A stretch of DNA of 64,000 nucleotides from JABDJX01 sp039942715 (GCA_039942715.1 JBDVBY010000007.1:310001-374000), one strand, 5' to 3'; positions 8,500 through 19,297 are shown, counted from the first letter of the stretch. A program made the numbers and translations. Notes: generated by a model not told the origin, from the letters alone.

Positions 8500-9762
8500 T
8501 TAAAGCGCGCGCCAGCCAATGTCTTTGCGATAAAAGCCTTCGGGCCAGTCGATCTTTTTGACGGTTGCGTAAGCGCGCTTTTGCGCTTCCTCAAGAGTGG
8601 CGCCGCGCGCTGTGACGTTCAACACCCGACCTCCGCTCGCGGTGATCTTGCCCTCGATGGCAGTTGTGCCCGCATGAAACACCATGTTGAACGCATCTTC
8701 TGATGTGCCATCTAATCCACTGATCACGCTCCCTTTTTGGTAAGCACCGGGATAGCCGTCAGCGGCCATGACCACTGTCATTGCGTGATCATTGGCCCAG
8801 TTTACGCGCGCTTCGCCCAAGCGCCCTTCGGCGGCGGCCTGCATCAGGTCAAAGGCCTGCGCGCCAAGGCGCATCATCAAAACCTGACACTCCGGATCGC
8901 CAAAGCGCACGTTGTACTCCACCAACCGCGCCGCGCCATCTTTGATCATAAGGCCTGCATAAAGTACGCCCTGATAGGGCGCGCCGCGCTTTGCCATTTC
9001 ATGCAAAGTCGGGCGGATGATCCGTTCCATCACCTGATCTTGCAGCGTTTGGGTCAGGACTGGGGCAGGGGAATATGCCCCCATCCCGCCAGTGTTGGGT
9101 CCGGTGTCGCCTTCGCCCACACGCTTGTGATCTTGCGCCGTGCCGATGGGAAGCGCATCAGTCCCGTCGCAAAGCACAAAGAAAGAGGCTTCTTCGCCCT
9201 CCATAAACTCTTCGATCACAACCTCAGCACCGGCGGCCCCAAAAGCGCCGCCAAACATATCGTCAATCGCTGCTTCGGCTTCTTCAACACTCATCGCCAC
9301 AACAACGCCTTTGCCCGCAGCCAACCCGTCGGCTTTAACCACAATGGGCGCTCCTTCGGCGCGCACGTAGTCTTTTGCCGCCTCAGCTTCATCAAACCGA
9401 GCCCAGCCGGCGGTGGGTGCGCCCGCCGCGTCGCAAACTTCCTTGGTGAATCGTTTAGAGGCTTCCAATTCCGCCGCAGCCTGGCTTGGACCAAAGACAG
9501 AAAAACCGCCCGCGCGCAGGGTGTCTCCAACACCGGCGGCCAAAGGCGCTTCAGGGCCAACGATCACCAGATCAATCGCCTCGGCTTCCGCAAAGGCCAA
9601 AACCGCGCCGCCGTCATTGATGTCGAGCGCAGCGCAATCTGCGATCATGTCGATACCCGCATTGCCTGGGGCTACAATCAACCGGTCGCACTTTGGGTTC
9701 TGAAGTGCTGCCCACGCCAAGCTATGCTCGCGCCCGCCGCTGCCAAGGATCAGGATATTCAC
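8500..9762 (-). CDS. purD: PurD, phosphoribosylamine-glycine ligase (GAR synthetase)
   Basis: PurD is an ATP-grasp ligase that joins glycine to phosphoribosylamine in the second step of purine synthesis. The open frame runs further upstream, but GTG 9762 begins the family N-terminus (VNILILGSGGREHSLAW) and gives 420 residues, the normal length. Visible motifs are VGPEAPLAAGVGD, the ATP-binding lysine in IVVKADGLAAGKGV, GPNTGGMGAYSPAP and VEYNVRFGDPECQ. The stop lies inside a 6-bp inverted repeat (8495-8509) shared with the convergent Anbu gene, possibly a weak two-way terminator without a T tract. The divergent glycine-rich gene begins about 60 bases away. Confidence 0.97.
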   Translation of the reverse strand: MNILILGSGGREHSLAWAALQNPKCDRLIVAPGNAGIDMIADCAALDINDGGAVLAFAEAEAIDLVIVGPEAPLAAGVGDTLRAGGFSVFGPSQAAAELEASKRFTKEVCDAAGAPTAGWARFDEAEAAKDYVRAEGAPIVVKADGLAAGKGVVVAMSVEEAEAAIDDMFGGAFGAAGAEVVIEEFMEGEEASFFVLCDGTDALPIGTAQDHKRVGEGDTGPNTGGMGAYSPAPVLTQTLQDQVMERIIRPTLHEMAKRGAPYQGVLYAGLMIKDGAARLVEYNVRFGDPECQVLMMRLGAQAFDLMQAAAEGRLGEARVNWANDHAMTVVMAADGYPGAYQKGSVISGLDGTSEDAFNMVFHAGTTAIEGKITASGGRVLNVTARGATLEEAQKRAYATVKKIDWPEGFYRKDIGWRAL

Positions 9763-9823
9763 TCTGCCGCCCCCATTGAGTATGCTCGGGGCTGATAAAC
9801 CGCAAAGAGACAGGGCAGGCAAG

Positions 9824-10573
9824 GTGAAGAACCCCGCGTTATGGGAAAAGCTTGAGGCGTTCACGTTTGACGCAGGCACAGGGACAGAGCCGTTCTCGGT
9901 GAAGTTGGCTGCCGCCGAAGCGTGGGATGCAACCTTTGCGGCCCGCGTGATCGAAGAATACCGTCGGTTCTTGTACCTCGCCCAAGTGGCGGATCATGAG
10001 GTAACGCCAAGCGTTGCCGTGGATCGGGCGTGGCATACACATCTGACATTTACGCGCTCTTACTGGGAGGAGTTGTGCGAGGGCGTTCTTGGTGGTCCCT
10101 TTCACCACGATCCCTGCAAGGGCAGCGAAGATATGCCGCGCTACAACGCACAATATGAGCGCACGCTCGCGCTCTATTTTTCCGAGTTTGGGCACGTTCC
10201 GCCACACGATATCTGGCCGCGCTCCGGGACCGAAACAACGCCGGAAGGGGGTGATGCTCTGCAAAAATGGTTCGCCACGAAAGGCATTGTCATTGGGCTG
10301 TGTGCCGGACTGCCTGTTCTGGTAATAATGATGATCTTTGGTGTGAACGTCTTTACCGTTTTGGCTTTGGTGGTTTGCGGTGCGTTGATCTTCGCGGGCA
10401 TTCTGGCGTTTCCCGGCACCTCTCGTCATGACAAACAGGCGGCGGGTGGCGGGACATTCGTGGGTGGATGTAGTGGTGGCTCGAAAAAGAGCGGCGGTGG
10501 CGCGAGCGATGGTGGGAGCGACGGCGGCAGTGCAGGCTGTGGCGGCGGCGGATGTGGTGGAGGCGGGGGCTAG
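9824..10573 (+). CDS. Glycine-rich domain (GRDP-like) membrane protein with Cys/Gly tail
   Basis: The start is uncertain: GTG 9824 begins right before the conserved NPALWEKLEAF segment, while ATG 9782 would add 14 residues. The N-terminal domain carries WHTHLTFTRSYWEELCEG and a GPFHHDP stretch, typical of the glycine-rich domain protein (GRDP-like, formerly DUF1399) family also found at the N-terminus of TIGR04222 membrane proteins. Two hydrophobic segments follow (VIGLCAGLPVLVIMMIFGV, then FTVLALVVCGALIFAGILAF). The last 45 residues are almost only Gly, Ser and Cys with scattered Lys and Asp. No enzymatic function is known. The stop overlaps the xseA start by one base (TAGTG), so the two are cotranscribed. 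Confidence 0.8.
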   Translation: MKNPALWEKLEAFTFDAGTGTEPFSVKLAAAEAWDATFAARVIEEYRRFLYLAQVADHEVTPSVAVDRAWHTHLTFTRSYWEELCEGVLGGPFHHDPCKGSEDMPRYNAQYERTLALYFSEFGHVPPHDIWPRSGTETTPEGGDALQKWFATKGIVIGLCAGLPVLVIMMIFGVNVFTVLALVVCGALIFAGILAFPGTSRHDKQAAGGGTFVGGCSGGSKKSGGGASDGGSDGGSAGCGGGGCGGGGG

Positions 10574-12057
10574 TGGACCTTTTTGAACATGCAGAACCGG
10601 GGGACAACACACCGGAGTTTACTGTCTCGGAAGTCGCAGGCACCGTGCGCAAATTGCTTGAAGGCGAGATGGGCTGGGTGCGCGTCAAAGGCGAAGTGGG
10701 TCGAGTCGTGCGCGCACGTTCGGGCCACATGTACTTTGACCTAAAGGACGACAAATCGGTCCTGAGTTGCATGACGTGGAAAGGGCAAATCCCGGGTCTC
10801 TCGATCCTTCCCGAAGAGGGGATGGAAGTTGTCGTCGAAGGCAAAATGACCGCTTCGGGCATGCAATCCAAATTTGGTCTGAACGCGCAACGGGTCTCTG
10901 TTGCGGGTGCGGGCGCATTGATGGCGATGCTTGAGACGCGTAAAAAGGCACTTGAAGCTGAGGGTCTGTTTGCGCCAGAGCGCAAGAAAGCTTTGCCGTA
11001 CCTGCCTGAAATTATTGGTGTTATCACTTCTCCCCAAGGGGCAGTGATCCGCGATATTCTGCACCGTTTACGGGATCGCTTTCCGCGTAAGGTGCTGGTG
11101 TGGCCTGTGGCTGTGCAAGGCAAACCTTGCGCGCCGGATGTTGCCAATGCGATTGAAGGCTTCAACCGGCTCACGCCCGGTGGCGCCTTGCCGCGCCCAG
11201 ATCTGATCATCGTTGCGCGCGGGGGTGGTTCGATTGAAGACCTTTGGGGATTTAATGAGGAAATCGTCGCGCGTGCGGCTTTTGCCAGTGAGATCCCGCT
11301 GATCTCGGCAGTGGGCCATGAAACCGACACAACGCTGATCGATTACGTGTCAGACTTGCGTGCGCCCACGCCGACGGCCGCGGCCGAAGCTGCTGTGCCT
11401 GTGCGTGTCGATCTGGATGCTTGGGTGGATGCGCAGGATGTGCGTCTTGCTCGCGCCGTGCGCCGTGGCATCGAGCAACGTAGCACCCGCGCGCGCGATC
11501 TGGCCCGGTTATTGCCGCGGGCAGAGGCGCTCTTGGCCGATCCGCGACAGCGCCTTGATCGGGGCGAGGACGCCTTGTCGCGCGGGCTCAAGCTGATGAT
11601 TGAACGCAAGACCGCCAATCTAGCACGTTTGTCTGCCGGTTTGCGTCCCGCCGTCCTTAAGGGCCGACTCACCAGCGAAGAGGCGCGCGTGATGCGCAGT
11701 GCAGACCGCTTGCGCCCGATGCTTGAGCAAATGCTGGTGCGCAAATCCGAGACCTTGTCCAAGCTGCGCCTGCGCGCGGCGCCGATCAAAGACAGGCTCA
11801 ATCGACAGACGCGCGATCTTGATCGGCTCACGAACCGCATTGATCAGCTGATGAGCACCCGCATGGATACCGCAGCGGAGCGGCTTAGGGCATTGGATCG
11901 CATGCGCACAAGTCTGGGCTACAAAGCCACGTTAGAGCGGGGATATGCGGTTGTGCGCGTTGGCGACGCGGTTGTTACAACAGCAAAAGCTGCCGCGAAA
12001 GCGCGCGATCTTGAGATTGAATTCAGCGATGGGCGGATGAAGCCTGCAAAACCCTAA
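10573..12057 (+). CDS. xseA: XseA, exodeoxyribonuclease VII large subunit
   Basis: XseA is the catalytic and DNA-binding subunit of exonuclease VII, which degrades single-stranded DNA to short oligomers with XseB. GTG 10573 is chosen: it follows the stop of the previous gene by overlap and a GGAGGCGGGGG ribosome binding site precedes it. This gives 494 residues. The N-terminal OB fold spans about 20-115 (TVSEVAGTVRKLLEG start, HMYFDLKD). The catalytic domain shows ITSPQGAVIRDILHRL, PVAVQGK, ARGGGSIEDLWGFNEE and SAVGHETDTTLID, followed by APTPTAAAE and a long coiled coil (about 280-450). The xseB gene is not here, which is normal. It ends convergent with a small secreted-protein gene. Confidence 0.97.
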   Translation: MDLFEHAEPGDNTPEFTVSEVAGTVRKLLEGEMGWVRVKGEVGRVVRARSGHMYFDLKDDKSVLSCMTWKGQIPGLSILPEEGMEVVVEGKMTASGMQSKFGLNAQRVSVAGAGALMAMLETRKKALEAEGLFAPERKKALPYLPEIIGVITSPQGAVIRDILHRLRDRFPRKVLVWPVAVQGKPCAPDVANAIEGFNRLTPGGALPRPDLIIVARGGGSIEDLWGFNEEIVARAAFASEIPLISAVGHETDTTLIDYVSDLRAPTPTAAAEAAVPVRVDLDAWVDAQDVRLARAVRRGIEQRSTRARDLARLLPRAEALLADPRQRLDRGEDALSRGLKLMIERKTANLARLSAGLRPAVLKGRLTSEEARVMRSADRLRPMLEQMLVRKSETLSKLRLRAAPIKDRLNRQTRDLDRLTNRIDQLMSTRMDTAAERLRALDRMRTSLGYKATLERGYAVVRVGDAVVTTAKAAAKARDLEIEFSDGRMKPAKP

Positions 12058-12067
12058 AAACGAGGCT

Positions 12068-12460
12068 TTAGGCTCCGACGTCCGGCCCAAGACACAGTGG
12101 CGGGGTGTCCAGACGTTTTGTTTCGTGCAAGGCCCCTTGCGGCACGTTCTTGAAACGGGCGGTTAACGTTTCATCGCGCAAATGAAACGTCCAGCATTGT
12201 GGCGTTGCAATTCCGTCGTACTCAAAGCAAATCTGATCGCCGGCTTCGTACCAGTGACCTTCTGTGCACTGTCCATCAGGATAGGCCCAACGCACACGCC
12301 GATCCTCAAGGTATTCTTCAACACCATATTCTTGTGATTGCGAGGAATAGGACAGAATCTGACCTGTCACCAAGGCTTCAAACTCGGTGGGTGACATTGG
12401 CTCGTCTGCGGCAATCGCGGGCTGAGCCAAAAAACTGATGAACAACACAAATCGTAACAT
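12068..12460 (-). CDS. Small secreted protein of unknown function
   Basis: This is a 130-residue protein with a clear signal peptide (MLRFVLFISFLAQPAIAA). The mature part has four Cys (CTEGHWY, QICFEYD, PQCWTFH, PLCLG) and many aromatic residues, and probably folds as a small beta protein held by disulfides. I recognise no named domain. The pattern E-D-R-R-V-R-W, then GQCTEGHWY, then ICFEYD resembles short periplasmic proteins seen across Rhodobacterales, sometimes in several paralogues; that is recollection rather than a search result. It converges with xseA: CCTAAA at 12053 and TTTAGG at 12067 form a hairpin between the two stops that could end both transcripts. Confidence 0.72.
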   Translation of the reverse strand: MLRFVLFISFLAQPAIAADEPMSPTEFEALVTGQILSYSSQSQEYGVEEYLEDRRVRWAYPDGQCTEGHWYEAGDQICFEYDGIATPQCWTFHLRDETLTARFKNVPQGALHETKRLDTPPLCLGPDVGA

Positions 12461-12604
12461 AACGGCTCCATAATGGGTCTTATCGGCTCAAAAAACCAGT
12501 CGGGATGTTGATTTGCGCAATAATCAGGTCGGTTTTGGGATTTTGAGGCAACATCGAAAGGGATATGCATAGCGGGAACAGGTTTTCACAAAGGACGGCC
12601 TTCC

Positions 12605-14290
12605 ATGACGGCGCAAGACAAAAAAGGTGTTTGGAAACAGGGCCGTGGCAAGGGGCGCGCAACGCCAAAAGGGCGCCAGCTTGAGGATCAGGCGTGGGAT
12701 GAGGTGCGCGCACTATTAGGAGACCGCGAACGCCGTGCTGATCTGCTGATTGAGTTTTTGCATTTGATTCAAGATGCTTACGGATATCTGAGTGCTGCCC
12801 ACATGCGGGCTTTGGCCGAAGAAATGCGGCTTTCTATGGCTGAAGTCTATGAAGTGGCTTCGTTTTACGCCCATTTCGACATTGTCAAAGAAGGCGAGAC
12901 GCCTCCGCCCGCGTTGACCATCCGCGTCTGTGACAGCCTGTCGTGCGAATTGGCAGGCGCGCAGGCGTTAAAGTCCGCACTGGAAGAAGGCGTTGATCCA
13001 AAAGCCGTGCGTGTGCTGCGCGCGCCATGCATGGGGCGTTGTGATACGGCTCCTGTGGTGGAGTTGGGTCATTTGCACGTCGATCACGCCACGCCCGAAA
13101 CCGTTATGGCGGCTGTGCAAAATGGCGAAACGCATCCGATTATTCCACCCTATGAAACTCTTGAAGCATACAGAAAATCAAGAGGTTACGATGCTCTCCT
13201 GAAGCTGCGTGAAGGCGGCGATTGGGAAGAGGTTCAAAGACAAGTCAGCGAAAGCGGTTTGCGCGGTCTTGGGGGCGCTGGTTTCCCTTCGGGCAAAAAA
13301 TGGGGCTTTGTGCGCAGCTATCCCGTGCCACGTCTTATGGCGGTGAATGGTGACGAGGGCGAGCCGGGCACGTTCAAGGATCGCTATTACCTTGAACGCA
13401 CGCCCCATCTGATGCTTGAAGGCATGTTGGTTGCGGCATGGGCCGTCCAAGCCGAGCGGGTTTATCTCTATATGCGCGACGAATACCCAGCTGTTTTGCA
13501 CATTCTGGCCACTGAAATTGCCGCTCTCGAGGCAGCTGGTATCGCAGAGCCCGGTTTCATAGAACTGCGGCGCGGAGCGGGTGCATATATCTGCGGCGAA
13601 GAAAGTGCGATGATCGAATCCATCGAAGGCAAACGCGGCATGCCGCGTCATCGCCCGCCTTATGTGGCAGAGAATGGAATTTTTGGGCATCCCACACTGG
13701 TGCACAATATAGAGACTTTGCACTGGATCGCCCACGTGCTGCGTGATGGACCCGAAGTTCTGAACGGAACTGAAAAGAACGGGCGCATCGGTTTGCGCTC
13801 TTTCTCGGTCAGTGGGCGAGTTGCTACGCCGGGTGTTTACCTGCTTCCGTCGGGCTCAACGATCACCGATATCATCGAAGCGGCAGGTGGCATGGCCGAG
13901 GGCCATGCTTTCAAAGCCTACCAACCCGGGGGGCCTTCTTCCGGCCTCTTGCCTGCCTCGATCAACGATGTGCCGCTTGATTTCGACACGCTGCAACCTT
14001 TGGGCAGCTTTATCGGCTCTGCCGCCGTTGTGGTGCTGTCTGACAAAGACAGCGCAAAGGCCGCCGCACTCAACATGCTGCGATTCTTCGAGGATGAAAG
14101 CTGCGGACAATGCACACCATGCCGGGTTGGGTGCGAAAAAGCGGTCAAACTAATGCAGGCAGATACTTGGGATCAACCTTTGCTAGAAGAGCTTTGCACA
14201 GCGATGGCAGACGCTTCGATCTGTGGTCTGGGGCAAGCTGCGCCTAATCCGATCCGCCTGACCATGAAGCACTTTCCTGAAGATATTTGA
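12605..14290 (+). CDS. NuoE-NuoF fused flavoprotein, formate dehydrogenase beta-subunit type
   Basis: The 561-residue protein joins two modules. Residues about 25-175 are a NuoE-like thioredoxin fold with 2Fe-2S ligands Cys109, Cys114, Cys142 and Cys146. Residues about 195-560 are NuoF-like: the FMN/NADH site GLRGLGGAGFPSGKKW, VNGDEGEPGTFKD, GAYICGEESA, and 4Fe-4S ligands in ESCGQCTPCRVGC plus CGLGQAAPNP. Such fusions serve as the NAD-reducing beta subunit of soluble molybdenum or tungsten formate dehydrogenase (as in the Methylobacterium FDH1 type). The expected alpha subunit gene is absent: the next gene is a convergent kinase-fold protein 6 bases away. Either the partner is encoded elsewhere or this unit works with another dehydrogenase. 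A basic N-terminal tail (residues 1-25) is added. Confidence 0.87.
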   Translation: MTAQDKKGVWKQGRGKGRATPKGRQLEDQAWDEVRALLGDRERRADLLIEFLHLIQDAYGYLSAAHMRALAEEMRLSMAEVYEVASFYAHFDIVKEGETPPPALTIRVCDSLSCELAGAQALKSALEEGVDPKAVRVLRAPCMGRCDTAPVVELGHLHVDHATPETVMAAVQNGETHPIIPPYETLEAYRKSRGYDALLKLREGGDWEEVQRQVSESGLRGLGGAGFPSGKKWGFVRSYPVPRLMAVNGDEGEPGTFKDRYYLERTPHLMLEGMLVAAWAVQAERVYLYMRDEYPAVLHILATEIAALEAAGIAEPGFIELRRGAGAYICGEESAMIESIEGKRGMPRHRPPYVAENGIFGHPTLVHNIETLHWIAHVLRDGPEVLNGTEKNGRIGLRSFSVSGRVATPGVYLLPSGSTITDIIEAAGGMAEGHAFKAYQPGGPSSGLLPASINDVPLDFDTLQPLGSFIGSAAVVVLSDKDSAKAAALNMLRFFEDESCGQCTPCRVGCEKAVKLMQADTWDQPLLEELCTAMADASICGLGQAAPNPIRLTMKHFPEDI

Positions 14291-14295
14291 GGGGC

Positions 14296-15033
14296 TTAGA
14301 TGTCGCCCTTAAAGCTGTTGAAGAATGCAAATGTCGGCTTGATTGCCTGAAAATCGCGCCCGCGCCCCAGAAATGGCGCGGCCAAACGGCTTAGCCCATA
14401 GGCCCAGCCCAACTTGGATATTCGCCCTACGGCCAACTCCCAAAATGGCGCGCCGCCCGCTGCTATGTAGGCTTTGCGCGCCGCTTCGATTTCCACGGAG
14501 CTGTCGTCCAATTCAGCAAAGGCGCTGAAGAAAAAAAGGACCACATCCTCGGCGTGGCCGCGCGGTGTGTCTCGGACAGGCGCAGCGCGTTCAAAATCAA
14601 TGAACACGGCCTTGCTGCCGTTCCAAAGGATGTCTTTTAGGTTGGGTCGCCCGTGACTTACTCCAGCCACATGCAAAGCGGCCAGCGCGTTTGCTGCGGC
14701 TTCCATCATGGCGATGCGGTCTTCAAGCGGGTGACCCTCGAAGCGCAAAAGGTTCTTCAAAGGCGTGCCTGCGTCTTCAAACACAATAAAATCTGGGCCT
14801 GCCGCGACCAGTGGCGCGATGGGAAGTCCGCTGTCTGCAAGCCTCACCATTGCGTCGCGCTCGCGCTCAAACGCCACCTTTGGGTCACCTTTATAGAGCC
14901 GCAGCTTACCGCTTAGCGCTTCGGTCCGTTTGATCCATAAGGTCTGGCCAGCATGCGTGATCGTCTCAACGCGCGCTGATCCAGCGGCAATTTTGGCCGC
15001 AAGCTCTGGATCGGGCGTGAACACATCTGACAT
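14296..15033 (-). CDS. Protein kinase-fold (lipopolysaccharide kinase-like) protein
   Basis: The 245-residue protein has the outline of a small kinase fold: a lysine-containing N-lobe (TLWIKR), a hinge-like FIVFEDAGTPL, a catalytic loop HGRPNLKDILWNG in place of HxDxxxxN, and FIDFERA in place of DFG. It resembles the Kdo/WaaP and RIO-like kinases more than Hanks kinases. In the loop the general base Asp of H-x-D is replaced (HGR), while Asp of IDFE is kept, so activity is doubtful. The substrate is unknown. It converges with the formate dehydrogenase-like gene with 5 bases between stops. The ftsY promoter would lie in the 120 bases to its right. Confidence 0.75.
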   Translation of the reverse strand: MSDVFTPDPELAAKIAAGSARVETITHAGQTLWIKRTEALSGKLRLYKGDPKVAFERERDAMVRLADSGLPIAPLVAAGPDFIVFEDAGTPLKNLLRFEGHPLEDRIAMMEAAANALAALHVAGVSHGRPNLKDILWNGSKAVFIDFERAAPVRDTPRGHAEDVVLFFFSAFAELDDSSVEIEAARKAYIAAGGAPFWELAVGRISKLGWAYGLSRLAAPFLGRGRDFQAIKPTFAFFNSFKGDI

Positions 15034-15156
15034 GTCTGGCGGGGTATCAGGCAGGCCTCGCGATGAAAAGATCCAACGCCTTCACCTGCACGAAGGGCTT
15101 TTCCTTACAGCGCCAAGCGCTTAGGTGAAGAAGGGACACGAGATCAGGTTGGCCAA

Positions 15157-16601
<1,445 letters not shown>

Positions 16602-16605
<4 letters not shown>

Positions 16606-17528
16606 TGAAATTACGTGGTTTGGTACTTGGCGTGTTACTTGTGGCCCCGATGACAGCGCAGGCCGCTTCTTGTCGTGATCAATGGAGCAGCGTGAATGAC
16701 ATGCTGGTCAACTCTGGTGCATTGGAAACGGGATTGCCCGGATTGGTGCGCGAAGGGGTGAACGACACCTGCCGTATCAGCGGTGTTGAAATCCCGACGC
16801 GCGACGGTCACGTCAGCGTCGCGACCAAGACGATCACATGGAGCGGGACCGATATGGAGCGCTTTGTGAATGATGGCTTGCCGCCGACTGCATTGAGCCT
16901 GAGCATTGAAGGCATCTCCGTACGCCCAGAGTTTGGAGATAAAGCGCTGTCGTATCTCAACGAGGTGCAAAGCCGGGGACGCACGGTTGATCTGGCATTA
17001 AGCGCGAATTGGGATTTTGAAAGCCGCGCACTCACTCTGGCGGCCTTTAATCTAGAGTTCCCGCAAGAGGATCACATCCGTCTAAGCGCGGATGTCGAGG
17101 GCGTCGATCTGACGTCTGCCAGCACAATACAGTTGAGTGTCGGCAGTGCGACACTGACCCGGTTTAGTGCTGACATACGGTCTTTGCGCATGTTTCAGGA
17201 CTATTTTTTACAGCCCCTTGGGCTCGCGCTGTTGAATGACAGCGAAGATCCAGCCGCCAAGGTTCTTGAGCTGAAAGACACTGCAAAAACCCAAATCGGA
17301 TTTGTTCCCGACAGCATTTTACCCACGGCCTCAAAAGAAGCGTTTTTGCAGATTGTTGATGCAATGCCCGAGCTTTCGGGCAGCCTAGCACTCAACGCAA
17401 CGGCCGAGCCCGGACTGGGCGCTGCGCGGTTCATCCCTTTGGCCATGAGTGTTGGTAGAAAATCGCCTCAACAGATATGGGAGGTGTTTGAAGGTGTTCG
17501 CATTGATGCCACCTTCGATCCATTTTGA
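16602..17528 (+). CDS. Secreted protein of unknown function downstream of ftsY
   Basis: The 308-residue protein starts with a signal peptide (MMKLRGLVLGVLLVAPMTAQA, cleavage near residue 21). The rest is a beta-rich soluble or outer-face protein with repeated strands of the kind LSLSIEGISVRPEF, LALSANWDF and IRLSADVEGVDL, each about 45 residues apart. This gives it a look of lipid-transfer or AsmA-like repeats, but I cannot place it in a named family. It overlaps ftsY by four bases, so it is translationally coupled to the SRP receptor gene, and is followed 14 bases later by a membrane protein gene. A role in envelope biogenesis is inferred from context only. ATG 16605 is an equally good start. 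Confidence 0.75.
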
Positions 17529-17542
17529 GCTTGGCGTAAAAC

Positions 17543-18304
17543 ATGCTGGATCAAGGCCCACGACGCTGGAAAACTTTTGATCTGACATCTCAGGCGTTTG
17601 CAATCATCTTGACGCATTGGAAGCCTTTGCTGTTGGTTTTAGCGCCCATTTACCTCCTTCAGTGGGGCATCATGCATTTTGTCGAAGGCCTGGTGGGGCA
17701 GTCAATCGGCGCAATCACGGCGCAGGACATGCTCGGTTTTTTGGTGTTCTGGGCCGCAGCGTTAGCGATCCTGATGGTCTGGTCCATAGGCGGCACTTGT
17801 CTGGCAGTGCTTTGGCACCGTTTGGTGTTGCGCCCATCGGCTGTTTGGCCCCCCTTCAGTGCGCTGGGCTGGTATCTTTGGGAAGCATTCAAACTGACGG
17901 TTCTTCTTGCTGTCCTGTCGTGGATTGTTCTTGCCGGGTTTGGATTGGCATTCAGCCACTGGTCTTCGTCGTTTTTTGGCTTTCTGTGGGCAGCTTCTTT
18001 GGCATTCAGCGCGGCGTTCACGTGGTTGTGGATTCGGTTGGGACTCGTTCTGCCGGCGGCGGCTCTTGGGAACAAAGATATGACCCTCGTCACAAGCTGG
18101 TTTGAAACGGAAGGGGGCGAGTGGTCGATTTTCATTCTGGCCTTGGTTCAGGGTGCAATGTGGCTCGCAATTACAGAGATTGGGTATTGGTCAAATTGGG
18201 GGGCGGCTGAGCTATTCTTGACGCCCTTGCCCGTGCTTTTGGGACTGGCAGCGCTGAGCGTTCTTTACCGTGATCTGGAGACGCGGACCGCAGGGGATGA
18301 GTGA
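17543..18304 (+). CDS. Polytopic membrane protein of unknown function
   Basis: The protein has 253 residues with five or six hydrophobic helices (about 22-45, 65-95, 115-137, 143-165, 190-212 and 220-240). It is rich in Trp, with charged residues only in the short loops and at both ends. No transporter or enzyme signature is visible. It follows the secreted unknown by 14 bases and overlaps the EamA transporter start by eight bases, so the operon ftsY / secreted protein / membrane protein / EamA / yciB seems real. The secreted and membrane proteins may work as a pair, by position alone. Confidence 0.72.
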   Translation: MLDQGPRRWKTFDLTSQAFAIILTHWKPLLLVLAPIYLLQWGIMHFVEGLVGQSIGAITAQDMLGFLVFWAAALAILMVWSIGGTCLAVLWHRLVLRPSAVWPPFSALGWYLWEAFKLTVLLAVLSWIVLAGFGLAFSHWSSSFFGFLWAASLAFSAAFTWLWIRLGLVLPAAALGNKDMTLVTSWFETEGGEWSIFILALVQGAMWLAITEIGYWSNWGAAELFLTPLPVLLGLAALSVLYRDLETRTAGDE

Positions 18305-19196
18305 ATGGCTGATATCGCTTGAAGGCACGGAAGCAGGAAAAACCCTTGCGCTGATATTGGCTTTGCAGGCGGCTTTTTTGCATGCGCTGTTTGGTGCTCT
18401 CCAAAAAGGCAAAACTGATCCGTGGACTGCGCGCACAGTAATTGACGCAAGCTACGCGCTTTTGGCGGCCCCTTTCGCTTTTTTCGTGGTGCCGTGGCCC
18501 GATCCGGGCATCTGGTGGATGTTCGCTGTCGCCTGGGTCATCCACGTTGGGTACAAAGTCGCGCAGGCCAGCGCATATACGTTTGGCTCTTATACGGTCG
18601 TCTACCCGGTCGTGAGGGGCACTGGCCCGGTGTTCACCGTTGTTGGCGCGGGTTTGCTTTTTGGCGAGTTGTTCACCAACACGCAGTGGTTTGGGGTGGC
18701 GATGCTTGTCACTGGGATACTGGGACTCGCCCTTTATAACCTGCGCCACATCACGCTGGAGCGTGCGAACCTGCCGCTTGCGCTTGGGCTTGCGTTAATC
18801 ACCGGTGGGCTTGTCGCCCTTTACACCACGTGGGATGCCTTTGTGATCCGCGCCACCGCCGATCCGTTTACCTTTATTGCGTGGTTTTTCCTTATCGACG
18901 GGCTAACCTTCCCGATTGCCTATTTAATCCGCAGCAAGGGTCGGTTGCCGCAACCTATTGGACCGCTGTCTCGTCTGGGGTTGTTTGGCGCGGTGATCGC
19001 GTTCTTCTCGTTTGGCGGGATCATGTTGGCCACGCGGTTGGACAAGGTGGGCGAGGCGGCGGTGATGCGCGAAACATCTGTTGTGTTTGCCGCCCTGATC
19101 GGCTGGGTGATGCTGGGTGAAAAGGTGGGGCCACGCAGACTGGCGCTGATCGTCTTGATTGCACTTGGCGCAGTAATAGTTGAATGGGGGGGCTAG
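18297..19196 (+). CDS. EamA/DMT family transporter
   Basis: ATG 18297 is chosen over the longer frame because it follows GGGG and starts the normal N-terminus; 299 residues with about ten hydrophobic helices arranged as two EamA repeats (about 12-145 and 157-298). The end of the second repeat is typical (FAALIGWVMLGEKVGPRRLALIVLIALGAVIVE). Family members export metabolites such as amino acids or nucleosides; the substrate cannot be read from sequence. The motif YPVVRGTGPVFTVVGAGLLFGE is characteristic of the group. It overlaps the preceding membrane protein gene. Confidence 0.9.
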   Translation: MSEWLISLEGTEAGKTLALILALQAAFLHALFGALQKGKTDPWTARTVIDASYALLAAPFAFFVVPWPDPGIWWMFAVAWVIHVGYKVAQASAYTFGSYTVVYPVVRGTGPVFTVVGAGLLFGELFTNTQWFGVAMLVTGILGLALYNLRHITLERANLPLALGLALITGGLVALYTTWDAFVIRATADPFTFIAWFFLIDGLTFPIAYLIRSKGRLPQPIGPLSRLGLFGAVIAFFSFGGIMLATRLDKVGEAAVMRETSVVFAALIGWVMLGEKVGPRRLALIVLIALGAVIVEWGG

Positions 19197-19297
19197 GTTT
19201 TTGGTTTCGACGCCTGTTTGCGCCGACCAACCGGGCGGGTCACCCCGGACAGCCAGGAAATTTATGAGCCAATAATAATGCGAAGAGTGTGGGTCAG

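Noticed and set aside
8737..9795. Long forward open frame (352 codons) opposite purD
   Set aside because: It is antisense to the conserved purD sequence and has no recognisable domain; GC-rich codon bias creates such frames.
10440..10570. GGC/GGT-rich tract as a DNA repeat
   Set aside because: It is imperfect and explained by coding of the Gly-rich tail.
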